Assembly (NCBI RefSeq): GCF_000518705.1
Contig: NZ_KI912482.1
Location: 1 to 64,000 of the forward strand
Direction of reading: 5' to 3'
DNA length: 64,000 nucleotides
From: Shewanella colwelliana ATCC 39565
Lineage (GTDB): Bacteria > Pseudomonadota > Gammaproteobacteria > Enterobacterales > Shewanellaceae
Notes under the pieces: model-generated
Told to the model about the DNA's origin: nothing
Databases searched by the model: none
The model's input: only the letters and a program-made list of their open reading frames with translations
Part shown: one piece after another, positions 54,613-63,684 of the stretch
How positions within the stretch are numbered: the stretch's first letter is position 1
How the letters are laid out: each line of letters starts with the position of its first letter
Translations under genes and position numbers: made by a program

Positions 54613-55644
54613 CTAACTAACAGGCTGGTTCTTTTCCGCCAACTTATTAAACAACGCATTCAATGACATCGAAGCACCATGCGCAATCTTGTCAGCTAAC
54701 TTTTTCTTTAGCTGATAGCGTACTTTAATCACGGTTTTATCCTTTGCAAGCTGCATGACAACATCATCGCTTGTTGATAAGGCATCGATCAAACCTAAAT
54801 CTATCGCTTGTTGCCCATACCAATGCTCCCCTGTTGCCACTTTGGCAATATCAAGTCCTGGACGGTACTTAGCAATAAACGCCTTAAATAGCACATGGGT
54901 CTCTTCAAGCTCTTTTTGGAACTTCTCTCGCCCCTCATCGGTATTTTCACCAAATACCGTTAACGTGCGTTTAAAATCCCCAGCGGTGTGCTGCTCGTAG
55001 TCAATATCATGCTTTTTAAGCAAACGGTTAAAATTTGGAATTTGCGCCACAACACCAATAGAACCAACAATCGCAAACGGCGCAGCATAAATTTTGTTCG
55101 CGACACATGCCATCATATAACCGCCACTGGCCGCCACTTTGTCAACACAGATGGTCAATGGGATATCAGCCTGACGCAAGCGGTCTAACTGACTTGAAGC
55201 AAGTCCATAACCATGGACCATACCGCCACCACTTTCCACATTAACAACCACTTCATCGCCAGGCTCGGCAATGGTCAAAATTGCGCCGATCTCTTCACGT
55301 AGTGATGCGACTTCTGCAGCATCGATACTACCGTTAAAGTCAATAACGAATACTCTTGGCTCTACTGGTGACTCAGTTTGGTTTTTCTCTGCTTTCTCTT
55401 TGGCTTTTTCATCAGCTTTTAACTGCTTTTCATAGGCTTTGAACTGCTTTTTGGATAGCAACTCCTCTTTCAAATCATGTTTTAACAGCTTCAACTCTTC
55501 AGATAAGTTAGTGAGTTTTAACTCGCCCTTATCTGATTTCTGTTTCACCGCTGAGGCCAATATCACAATCACGACAGCAGCTATCGCAATAACGATAGTG
55601 ACGGCCTTGGCGAGGAATAATCCATACTCGTACAAAAATTCCAA
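54613..55644 (-). CDS. sohB: Protease SohB, inner-membrane S49 peptidase
   Basis: SohB is an inner-membrane serine protease of the SppA type facing the periplasm. The 343-residue protein has an N-terminal membrane segment (about 10-32), a Lys/Glu-rich linker (about 50-95) and a peptidase domain with nucleophile Ser173 (KVAASGGYMMA) and general base Lys225 (AGDFKRTL). It closely follows E. coli SohB. The start is TTG with GGAG at good spacing; the N-terminus MEFLYEYGLFLAKAVT matches the family, so TTG is right. Confidence 0.95.
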   Translation of the reverse strand: MEFLYEYGLFLAKAVTIVIAIAAVVIVILASAVKQKSDKGELKLTNLSEELKLLKHDLKEELLSKKQFKAYEKQLKADEKAKEKAEKNQTESPVEPRVFVIDFNGSIDAAEVASLREEIGAILTIAEPGDEVVVNVESGGGMVHGYGLASSQLDRLRQADIPLTICVDKVAASGGYMMACVANKIYAAPFAIVGSIGVVAQIPNFNRLLKKHDIDYEQHTAGDFKRTLTVFGENTDEGREKFQKELEETHVLFKAFIAKYRPGLDIAKVATGEHWYGQQAIDLGLIDALSTSDDVVMQLAKDKTVIKVRYQLKKKLADKIAHGASMSLNALFNKLAEKNQPVS

Positions 55645-55730
55645 AATAAGCTCCGTTTGAGGCTTTCTTGTTACCCTTAAAATGTGGCAGTTATTCTATC
55701 AGTCAAGTCGGGAATAACAAACGCCACAAT

Positions 55731-55758
55731 AAAAAAACCCAGCAAACGCTGGGCTTTT
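55731..55758 (-). terminator. Terminator of the lipase gene
   Basis: CCCAGC (55738-55743), AAAC, GCTGGG (55748-55753), with seven A to the left that give a U-tract on the minus strand, 26 bp past the lipase stop. Confidence 0.88.
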
Positions 55759-55779
55759 GTTTAGTTATTTGTGCAGCAA

Positions 55780-58266
55780 TTAGCCAGCAGGTACAGCGCA
55801 AGGCTGAAGCACCGACTTGTCTTGTACTAAAATAGTCGCTTGCTCTTTACCCGCAGTCAACGCGAAGGCCGCTACTTGTTGTTGCATCTCAACGGTGGCA
55901 TCCGCCGCTTTGCCATCTGTTACACCTGGTATCTCGCTTGGGCTAACAATCGAGCTATGGTGACCTTTACTAAAGCGCACCGCACCAGAACCTGCGCTTG
56001 TTGTATCAATGCACTCTAGGCCTAAGTTAGCAATCAACGGCTCTGTACCCGATAGCGGGAAGTTCTCCACACTATTTGGCAACACCTGATCAGGTAGGTT
56101 ACTAGCATCACCAACCACCTCAACTAGATGAACCGGTAACTCAGTGGCTTTTAGCGCTGCGGCGTGATTAACAGGATCCATACTATCGACCGCTGTTTGT
56201 ACCGCAAAGGCGAAGGTTGGCAGAAATTGAGCATATACAGCCTGAACAAGCGCGCTATATTCTGGCGACCCAGGCTCATAGCCAGCCGTATTAGCCTCAT
56301 CAACTAACGCTTGGAAGCTATCTGTTGCAGTTACAGTGCTAAACAATACTGGACCAAAGGTCGCTGAGCCGATAAAGGCACCCGCAACACCGCCCGCTGG
56401 CGCCACTAATGACACCGCATTGATCTTATGCACATAACTTAAATCTGCACCATTTTCTGGGTGAGTTAAGCCGGTGCTAGCATAAGTCGCAAAATCCGTT
56501 CCGACTATCGCACCTAAGCTAAGCCCTTGTGCGCTAATTTTAGTAATGTCGAACATCTGCGGCATCTGCGCCGCCGCAAGACCACCAGCAAGCCCAGTTA
56601 GCGATGCACGAAGGCCTAAATGATCAACAGTTGCTTGTCTGAAATTATCTCGCACAGACAAAGTACTCGCGATATTAATAAAGACTAACGGACTGCCATT
56701 TTTAAAGGCGTCTTCATTGCCAACCACAGCTCCGTATGACGGATCGGTCGCTGACACCTCATAGATACCATCACCATTTGCATCGAATGATCTTGCACCA
56801 TGCAGTGGCATATCAATGGCAATCGTCGCAACGCCCATCGCCGCATAGCTGCCAGCATAAGCTAATGACATCTCTTTACCACCGCCTAGACCATGCATGG
56901 CAATCGTTGTCGGCCAACCCGCTGTCGGTGGCGTAAACGGTAAACCTTGTGCACTATAAAAGGCCGCTAAGCGCTCTGCATTTGGCATAGAAATTAACAC
57001 TGGCACAGTTTCGCTGCCAGTCGGTGCTGGGATAGGATTAAACTTAGTCAGGTGTTTAGCTTTATCGGCTGCTGTACCATCATCTAATAACCAGGTTTTA
57101 CCCGCCAGTAACGCTGGATTAGCTATGCCCTCAGACGGGTCTATCCCGTAACCCATGGCTTGAGCGCCATAAGTTTGTTGACTCATGGTGCCAGACTGTA
57201 GTGCTAATAACACTGACACTGGGCTATCGCCAAGCGCACGCCAATTACCATCGATACCAGCACACGTTACCGAGTTACAGGCGCCATAGGTTGGCAGCGT
57301 TAACTCAGCCACATACACATCCGCCAGGCTCGACACGACATAGGCAAGACCATCAGCTTCAGTCAAGCCTGCCGCTTGGGCGACGGTAATACCATATGGA
57401 TGCGGCATTGGGACTGTCATAGACGGCGCAAAAGGTGAACCCTCTTGCAGCATTAACAGTTTGCTTGTTTCATAAACATCGCTAATCGCCTGAGTTGTAA
57501 ACAAACCGGCATAGCTTATCGTTGCGGCATCAACACCGTGGGCCGATGCCATTCCCTTCTCATAGCTATTGACCAGCGTTTGCAGCATAAGCTGCTCAGG
57601 CGTTTCTAATGGCTTAGTTTCAATGTCTAATTTTAACAAACCATAGGTGCTTGAAGGCGCTATCGGGCGACCTTCTGAATCTTGAATCAAACTCGTGGTT
57701 GCGTAGACATAGGATTGACCCGCTTTTAGCGGTTTAAGTGGCACAATCGCAATCGTGTTACCAGAGGCTTTAGAGACAAAGTCCACGCCGAACTGCAGCT
57801 CGTTACCAATCTTACAGGCAGAGACTGAAGGCGCTGATTGACACTCTGGGTCGGACGACAGTGGTCCACCAACCGTGGCTTCAAACATGCGAATCGCACC
57901 AGGCTGAAATACCGATGCAGCAGAAAGTGTCAGTTTAGTACCGTCGTGGTCGGTAGCAGGGTCAACCGTTATAGAGATGGGTGAAGTGGTTGACCAACCA
58001 TCAAGCGCACCAAGCGCCATTTGTGGGTCAGTATAGTCGCTACTGCCGTCGGCTTTCTCTCCTGGGATAGTGATAGTACCGTCGAGTGTTCCGCTAAATA
58101 ATAAATCGTTTGGTAATGGTACCTTTCCGTTTGCCGGATCGAACACCATGTGAGATTCAGGAATCAGTGGCTGCGTCTTTTCTGTAAGCTCATCGACACT
58201 ATCTTCGCTACAACCAGTCATTCCTAAAGCGGACGCAATTGCGACACCCAAAAAGAGTCTTTTCAT
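55780..58266 (-). CDS. VolA/Pla-1/cef family surface lipase (lipoprotein)
   Basis: This 828-residue lipoprotein matches the extracellular VolA/Pla-1 lipase family. The lipobox ends in Cys19 (GMTGCSED). The nucleophile elbow is AQGLSLGAIVG (Ser583), in an alpha/beta-hydrolase region that starts TTIAMHGLGGGKE (about 453-465) and keeps VEVVGDASNLPDQVLP with an acid and, later, SKGHHSS as candidate His. The N-terminal half contains an N-terminal Ig-like part. It would hydrolyse lysophospholipids or lipids at the surface. The frame runs 36 codons further; ATG 58266 is the lipobox start. It diverges from yciK. Confidence 0.88.
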   Translation of the reverse strand: MKRLFLGVAIASALGMTGCSEDSVDELTEKTQPLIPESHMVFDPANGKVPLPNDLLFSGTLDGTITIPGEKADGSSDYTDPQMALGALDGWSTTSPISITVDPATDHDGTKLTLSAASVFQPGAIRMFEATVGGPLSSDPECQSAPSVSACKIGNELQFGVDFVSKASGNTIAIVPLKPLKAGQSYVYATTSLIQDSEGRPIAPSSTYGLLKLDIETKPLETPEQLMLQTLVNSYEKGMASAHGVDAATISYAGLFTTQAISDVYETSKLLMLQEGSPFAPSMTVPMPHPYGITVAQAAGLTEADGLAYVVSSLADVYVAELTLPTYGACNSVTCAGIDGNWRALGDSPVSVLLALQSGTMSQQTYGAQAMGYGIDPSEGIANPALLAGKTWLLDDGTAADKAKHLTKFNPIPAPTGSETVPVLISMPNAERLAAFYSAQGLPFTPPTAGWPTTIAMHGLGGGKEMSLAYAGSYAAMGVATIAIDMPLHGARSFDANGDGIYEVSATDPSYGAVVGNEDAFKNGSPLVFINIASTLSVRDNFRQATVDHLGLRASLTGLAGGLAAAQMPQMFDITKISAQGLSLGAIVGTDFATYASTGLTHPENGADLSYVHKINAVSLVAPAGGVAGAFIGSATFGPVLFSTVTATDSFQALVDEANTAGYEPGSPEYSALVQAVYAQFLPTFAFAVQTAVDSMDPVNHAAALKATELPVHLVEVVGDASNLPDQVLPNSVENFPLSGTEPLIANLGLECIDTTSAGSGAVRFSKGHHSSIVSPSEIPGVTDGKAADATVEMQQQVAAFALTAGKEQATILVQDKSVLQPCAVPAG

Positions 58267-58526
58267 CTTTTTTCCCCAAATCTTGTTGTAATAATTTTGT
58301 TTTCCCCAAAAATTGGTCACAATAGTCTTCCTTGCGTGACCAATAGGACTTTTTAAGTCCCTAGCTTTGCTCAAGTTAACGTAAAATTATTGAGTTAGCT
58401 ACATTTTTGTCACACTTACAGGCTAGATAAATGGTCGTTAATTAATCATTTGTTTTAAACAGGCGTTTCAGGCTTGAATAAATCACAGAAATAGCGGGCA
58501 ATTCCGCGAACGGGAAAATTTGACTC

Positions 58527-59264
58527 ATGTTGAAATATCAGGCAGCAAAAGATTTACTAAAAGATAAAACTATTCTGGTTACTGGTGCAGGTGATGGCAT
58601 TGGACGCGCCGCTGCACTGGCATACGCCGAACATGGCGCAACGGTAATTCTATTAGGCAAAACGGTAAAGAAATTGGAAGCCGTTTATGATGAGATTGAG
58701 CAAGCTGGCTGCCCAACACCAGCGATTGTTCCCCTAGACCTTAAAGGCGCGTCTGAGCAAAACTACATTGATATGGCGGAAACCATTGAGCAGCAGTTTG
58801 GTCACCTTGATGGCTTATTGCATAACGCCAGTATGCTAGGTGTTTTAGGTCCGTTTGAGCATATCTCTATGGATTCAGTGAAAGAGGTTTTACAGGTTAA
58901 TCTGGTGGCTGAAATCATGCTCACCAAAGCCCTTTTACCGGTAATGAAGAAATCGCCTTTGGCATCACTAGTGTTTACATCGAGTAGTGTTGGCAGGCAG
59001 GGACGTGCATTTTGGGGCGAATACGCCATCTCCAAATTCGCCACAGAAGGTATGATGCAATCAATTGCCCATGAATATGAAGGTACCAACCTTAGGGTCA
59101 ACAGTATTAACCCTGGTGCAACCCGTACTGGTATGCGAGCTAACGCCTATCCGGCTGAAAACCCACAGTTACTAAAAACACCGGCAGAAATTATGCCTAC
59201 CTACTTGTACCTGATGGGTGATGAGTCAAAAGCGGTTACCGGTCAGCAGCTAAACGCTCAGTAA
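58527..59264 (+). CDS. yciK: YciK family SDR oxidoreductase
   Basis: This is a 245-residue classical SDR. It has the cofactor loop TGAGDGIGRAAA (about 20-31), NAS motif (HNASMLG), Ser in SSSVGRQG and the YxxxK pair in EYAISKFA, so it should be active. The family resembles E. coli YciK, whose substrate is unknown. It is convergent with fabB and divergent from the lipase gene. Confidence 0.92.
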   Translation: MLKYQAAKDLLKDKTILVTGAGDGIGRAAALAYAEHGATVILLGKTVKKLEAVYDEIEQAGCPTPAIVPLDLKGASEQNYIDMAETIEQQFGHLDGLLHNASMLGVLGPFEHISMDSVKEVLQVNLVAEIMLTKALLPVMKKSPLASLVFTSSSVGRQGRAFWGEYAISKFATEGMMQSIAHEYEGTNLRVNSINPGATRTGMRANAYPAENPQLLKTPAEIMPTYLYLMGDESKAVTGQQLNAQ

Positions 59265-59320
59265 TCCTTTCTGATACTGATTGTTATCATTCCAACCAGC
59301 GTCTGACATTCAACGCAAAC

Positions 59321-59352
59321 AAAAAAGGGAAGCTATTATGCTTCCCTTTTTT
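59321..59352. terminator. Bidirectional terminator between yciK and fabB
   Basis: AAAAAAGGGAAG, eight-base loop, CTTCCCTTTTTT. U-tracts on both strands, between convergent genes. Confidence 0.92.
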
Positions 59353-59369
59353 ATTAATGCTGCCAGTAC

Positions 59370-60581
59370 TTATTTGTACTTGCGCATCACTAATGTTGCG
59401 TTAGTGCCACCAAAACCGAAGCTGTTGCTCATGATAGTATTAAGCTCCGCATCGCGGTACTCAGTTACAATCGGCATACCAATCGCTTTATCATCAACGT
59501 TATCGATGTTAATGCTTGGTGCGATGAAGCTGCTTTCCATCATGATTAAGCTGTAAATCGCTTCATGAACACCAGCAGCACCAAGGGCATGGCCTGTCAG
59601 TGACTTGGTCGAGGCGATAGCAGGAAGATTATCACCAAATGTTTCCGCCAATGCTTCAAGTTCACGCATATCACCTACTGGTGTAGATGTACCGTGGGTG
59701 TTGATGTAATCGATTGGAGTGTCAACATCAGCTAGAGCCATCTGCATACAACGCACAGCACCTTCACCTGATGGCGCAACCATGTCGTAACCATCTGACG
59801 ATGCGCCATAGCCAATCACCTCAGCGTAAATCTTAGCACCGCGAGCTAACGCATGTTCCAGCTCTTCAACGACAACGATTCCACCGCCACCAGAGATAAC
59901 GAAACCATCACGGTCAGCATCATAGGTACGAGACGCCTTCGTTGGCTCGTCATTGTATTTGGTCGATAGCGCGCCCATGGCATCAAAGCCCATGGTTAAA
60001 GTCCAATCGACTTCTTCTGCACCACCAGCAAACACCATATCTTGTTTGCCCATCTGGATTAGTTCAACAGCATGGCCAATACAGTGAGCACTGGTTGCAC
60101 ACGCAGAACTGATTGAGTAGTTCATGCCTTTAATCTTAAATGGTGTTGCCAAACATGCGCTTGCCGTGCTCGACATAATACGTGGCACGATATATGGCCC
60201 TACGCGTTTGACACCTTTCTCGCGCAATGTATCTGCAGCTTGAACTTGGTTCGCTGAAGATGCACCACCCGTACCGGCTATAATACCGACGCGATGATTA
60301 GAATATTGCTCTTCAGTAAGACCAGCATCGTTAATCGCTTGCTCCATGGCGATATAAGCGTACGCTGCAGCATCGCCCATAAAACGCAGTGCTTTGCGAT
60401 CAATATGCTCTTTAGGGTCTAACTTAATGTCGCCCCAAACATGGCTACGAAGCTTCATTTCTTCAAACTGATCTGAGTGGGTAATACCGCTACGACCCGC
60501 TTTGAGTGATTCGGTTACTTCTTGCTTGTTATTACCAATACTTGAAACGATGCCAAGTCCGGTGATCACGACTCTTTTCAT
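59370..60581 (-). CDS. fabB: Beta-ketoacyl-ACP synthase I
   Basis: FabB elongates acyl-ACP in fatty-acid synthesis and is needed for unsaturated fatty acids. The 403-residue protein has the triad Cys161 (SSACATSAHCIG), His296 (NTHGTSTPVGD) and His331 (KSLTGHALGAAG), and the Gly-rich C-terminus SFGFGGTNATLV. Length matches FabB. It is divergent from mnmC across 103 bp, as in E. coli. Confidence 0.98.
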   Translation of the reverse strand: MKRVVITGLGIVSSIGNNKQEVTESLKAGRSGITHSDQFEEMKLRSHVWGDIKLDPKEHIDRKALRFMGDAAAYAYIAMEQAINDAGLTEEQYSNHRVGIIAGTGGASSANQVQAADTLREKGVKRVGPYIVPRIMSSTASACLATPFKIKGMNYSISSACATSAHCIGHAVELIQMGKQDMVFAGGAEEVDWTLTMGFDAMGALSTKYNDEPTKASRTYDADRDGFVISGGGGIVVVEELEHALARGAKIYAEVIGYGASSDGYDMVAPSGEGAVRCMQMALADVDTPIDYINTHGTSTPVGDMRELEALAETFGDNLPAIASTKSLTGHALGAAGVHEAIYSLIMMESSFIAPSINIDNVDDKAIGMPIVTEYRDAELNTIMSNSFGFGGTNATLVMRKYK

Positions 60582-60684
60582 TATTTACTATCCATTCCGT
60601 ACGTGTAGTACCAATTTTGCTGGGCCAATAGTAGCGCTTTTGTCGCATTTAAGTGGTCAGCTTTCCATAAAGGCGGGTAAAATA

Positions 60685-62700
60685 ATGCCTAATATCATTG
60701 TGAGAGTAAATTCATTGACCACAGAACGTGAAGATAAAACACAAATAAGTGTAAACATAAGTGAAATCGACTCATTATTTAGTCATTTAACGACAAATAC
60801 TCCGTTTGGCGCCCCCATAATTGTAGGCGTTATTGGCAAAGATCATGCGACGATACTTAAACAATGGTTAGTTTATCACGGCTCTTCGACCAATCAGAGC
60901 CGTTGGCAACTGAAGTTTTTCATCAAACATGTCGATGAAATCACAGGTCTATGCGACGCAATCAGCCAGCTCACGGATATTGCTACTCATCTGCAGGATA
61001 TCCGAGACGCAAAGATTAATGGCTGTCACCGTATCTCCTTATTCGACGGCACACTCAGCCTAGATCTCCATATAGGAGACACGGCTCAACAATTGCGAGA
61101 AATAGTTAGCCAAACGGATATAAAATTTAAGAGCTGGTTAATCACTACGCCAACAGTGACTGAACACTTAACCCAAACGGATCTGTGGCAGATGGCAAAA
61201 CTCAGCCACGTATCAGCATCTATCGTGCAAGTTACACCTCTAGATATTCCACAGCATACGTACCTCGCCTCAATGTGTGACTTATGTGGATTTGAGTTCA
61301 TCGCACTCACGGGGGGGAAGGTTGAAACCGACAAAGAGCTAGCGAAAACTAACGCAACCCAAACGCTTAATCGAGAGCTCGCACTTAAAGAACGCTGCGC
61401 CTTACTGCGGCAACAACAAGAAAGTCTAAACTTTAATCCCTTAACACCGGCAAGTAGTGGTTCAATTGCAGTTATTGGCGGCGGTGTCGCCAGTGCTTGT
61501 TTGGCGCTGTCATTAGCTGAGCGTGGCAAGTCTATTTCGCTATTCTGTATGGATGGTGCTCCGGGCCAGCAGGCATCAGGAAATAAACAAGGCGCCATCT
61601 ATCCCTTGTTAACACCCGAGCATGGCACACTGAGCCACTTCTTTTTACAGGGATACCTGTTTAGTCGTCACCGTATTCATTCATTGGTCAGCCAAGGCTC
61701 CCCCATTGACCATGACTTTTGCGGCGTATTGCATACCGGTCATGACGCACGTAGTCGCGCACGTTTACAGAAAATTATTGCAGGCCAACCTTGGGCGATG
61801 AACATTGCTCAAGCTGTAACAACAGAGCAAGCAGATGCGATGGCGGGGATCAGCATCGATGAAGCTGGTATCTATTATCCTTTGGGTGGCTGGGTCTGTC
61901 CCCATCAATTGACTCAAGCCGCTTTAGATAACGCTAGCAGCATCACAGACAACAAGTTGTACTTTAATACTCAAGTTACCGCTATTGAACAACTCAATGA
62001 TAAGTGGTTTTTAACTGCTGTAGCGAACGGTAACACGACACGATTTGGCCCCTTCGATAACGTAGTACTCGCCAATGGCCGCCACTTAACCGATTTCCCC
62101 CAAACCCGTGAACTGCCTATCAGTGGCTTTCGTGGTCAAGTTAGCCACATTCCATCCAGAGGAGCATTAAGCCAGTTAAATACAGTGCTTTGCTCTCACG
62201 GCTACTTAACCCCCAACCATCAAGGCTTACATTGCACTGGCGCAAGTTACGTCAAAGATGCCCCAAATAATGACTATAGTCACACCGAGCAGTTTGAAAA
62301 TCTGGATAAAATACGCCAAAGCTATCAAGGCGACTGGACCAAAGAGGTCGACATTACAGGTCACAGCGCCAGAGTCGGCGTACGAATGGTAACTCGCGAT
62401 CATGCGCCTATGGTTGGCTGTGCACCAAATTATGACGCCATCATGGCTGCGTACCAAACCCATCAACACACTAAAGAGAGTATTGATTATTGGGTTAAAA
62501 CCCCTGCCCCCACTCATCAAGGACTATTCATTCTCGGTGGGCTAGGCTCAAGAGGATTGACTTCGGGTCCGCTGGCGGCAGAAATACTTGCCGCGCAAAT
62601 GTGTGGTGAGTTATTACCCACCACTACAGATATATTGACACTATTAAACCCCAACCGAATGTGGCTGCGTAAGCTGTTGAAAGGCAAAGCACTGATTTAG
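60685..62700 (+). CDS. mnmC: MnmC with an intact oxidoreductase but degenerate methyltransferase half
   Basis: MnmC finishes the mnm5s2U modification at the tRNA wobble base. Residues about 255-640 are the FAD oxidoreductase half, with VIGGGVASACLA (dinucleotide motif), GAPGQQASGNKQGAIYP and the closing LGGLGSRGLTSGPLAAE. The N-terminal half (about 1-230) aligns to the methyltransferase region (GCHRISLFDGTLSLDLHIGD) yet lacks the SAM-binding GFGTGLNF, reading IIVGVIGKDHAT, and lacks the catalytic DGFAP-KNPDMW stretch, reading ITTPTVTEHLTQTDLW. Methylation is therefore doubtful. ATG 60685 is preferred; a longer frame overlaps fabB. Divergent from fabB. Confidence 0.9.
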   Translation: MPNIIVRVNSLTTEREDKTQISVNISEIDSLFSHLTTNTPFGAPIIVGVIGKDHATILKQWLVYHGSSTNQSRWQLKFFIKHVDEITGLCDAISQLTDIATHLQDIRDAKINGCHRISLFDGTLSLDLHIGDTAQQLREIVSQTDIKFKSWLITTPTVTEHLTQTDLWQMAKLSHVSASIVQVTPLDIPQHTYLASMCDLCGFEFIALTGGKVETDKELAKTNATQTLNRELALKERCALLRQQQESLNFNPLTPASSGSIAVIGGGVASACLALSLAERGKSISLFCMDGAPGQQASGNKQGAIYPLLTPEHGTLSHFFLQGYLFSRHRIHSLVSQGSPIDHDFCGVLHTGHDARSRARLQKIIAGQPWAMNIAQAVTTEQADAMAGISIDEAGIYYPLGGWVCPHQLTQAALDNASSITDNKLYFNTQVTAIEQLNDKWFLTAVANGNTTRFGPFDNVVLANGRHLTDFPQTRELPISGFRGQVSHIPSRGALSQLNTVLCSHGYLTPNHQGLHCTGASYVKDAPNNDYSHTEQFENLDKIRQSYQGDWTKEVDITGHSARVGVRMVTRDHAPMVGCAPNYDAIMAAYQTHQHTKESIDYWVKTPAPTHQGLFILGGLGSRGLTSGPLAAEILAAQMCGELLPTTTDILTLLNPNRMWLRKLLKGKALI

Positions 62701-62775
62701 ACTAACAAGGACTTGCTCAGCATACTGAAATCGCTCGAGACTACAGCAAACATTGCACCAAATTAAAACAGCCAT

Positions 62776-62805
62776 AAAAATGCCACCCATTTAGGTGGCA
62801 TTTTT
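62776..62805. terminator. Bidirectional terminator between mnmC and the TrmH-like gene
   Basis: AAAAATGCCACC, CATTTA loop, GGTGGCATTTTT, between convergent genes. Confidence 0.92.
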
Positions 62806-62818
62806 ACCTCGAATCAAG

Positions 62819-63340
62819 TTAACGTTTTACTTTAACCCGATTATTGGTATCACGGCTTTGCCTTATCAGAGCATCACTTCCCGTAGGCGCGCCTTTAGCA
62901 AGCCTATCGTAAAGCAATACATTGACCGAAGAGGCAAGATTCATACAACCAACCGTCGGCACATAAACAACCGCATCAGCGCTATCAATTAACCCCTGAT
63001 CTATGGTGCCATCTTCAGGACCGAACACGTAGATCGCTTTAGCTGGATGCTGAAACTCTGGTAGTGCTACCGCGCCTTCAACCAGATCGACACACACCAC
63101 TTTGGTGTCACTATCGAGCCCCTCTAATATGTTGTCTACGGCAATTAGAGGAATATTCTCGCTCGCGCGTTTGGTATCTGTGTTGTATTGCTCGCCGCGA
63201 TTTTTAGCTGCCAATGCATAACGCTTACCCGTATAACGCACTTCGCTAGCCTGATAACAGCCTGCCGCTCGCATTACTCCCCCGACATTTGTCGGGCTTT
63301 TGGGATTGACGAGACCAATCTTAACCAAGGTTGCGCTCAT
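62819..63340 (-). CDS. TrmH/SpoU family RNA methyltransferase
   Basis: The 173-residue protein has the SPOUT knot motifs: 1 NPKSPTNVGGVMRAAGC, 2 FGPEDGTIDQGLI and 3 VPTVGCMNLASSVNVLLYD. It methylates RNA 2'-O positions by family; the target is unknown. Start ATG 63340 is preferred, but a GTG at 63349 overlaps the upstream stop (GTGA), which would allow translational coupling. It follows yfcL. Confidence 0.88.
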   Translation of the reverse strand: MSATLVKIGLVNPKSPTNVGGVMRAAGCYQASEVRYTGKRYALAAKNRGEQYNTDTKRASENIPLIAVDNILEGLDSDTKVVCVDLVEGAVALPEFQHPAKAIYVFGPEDGTIDQGLIDSADAVVYVPTVGCMNLASSVNVLLYDRLAKGAPTGSDALIRQSRDTNNRVKVKR

Positions 63341-63345
63341 GTTGA

Positions 63346-63627
63346 TCACGCTGCAACGCTAGCAGAGATTTTTCCACTAAGTTCATGCCAAGCCGCCAAG
63401 ACCAATTGAAAATCAGCAGGTTCAAGCTCAGTTTTAGCGGTATCTAAACAGGCTGCCATTTTCGATTCTAGTGCTTGTTGGCCTTGCTCGGTTTCAACCT
63501 CTAATTGTGATAACACCACAGCAAAATGGCCTTGAAGATAGCCACTGGCAAACAGTTGGTCGTCATCACCTTGCTCAACAATTGCACCAATCCACTCTTC
63601 TAATGCCTGTTCGTACTGCTCTAACAT
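63346..63627 (-). CDS. yfcL: YfcL family protein
   Basis: The 93-residue protein matches YfcL: LEQYEQALEEWIGAIVEQGDDDQLFASGYLQGHFAVVLSQLE. It is soluble and helical, of unknown function. In E. coli yfcL lies beside mnmC and fabB, as here. Its stop overlaps a possible GTG start of the next gene. Confidence 0.88.
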   Translation of the reverse strand: MLEQYEQALEEWIGAIVEQGDDDQLFASGYLQGHFAVVLSQLEVETEQGQQALESKMAACLDTAKTELEPADFQLVLAAWHELSGKISASVAA

Positions 63628-63684
63628 GATCTGTCTAATCCTATTTTATGGGTAAATACTTTAACAACAATGCAGTGGTTCAGG

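Noticed and set aside
60502..60684. Longer start for MnmC inside fabB
   Set aside because: The extra 61 residues overlap the fabB start in antisense and show no family likeness.
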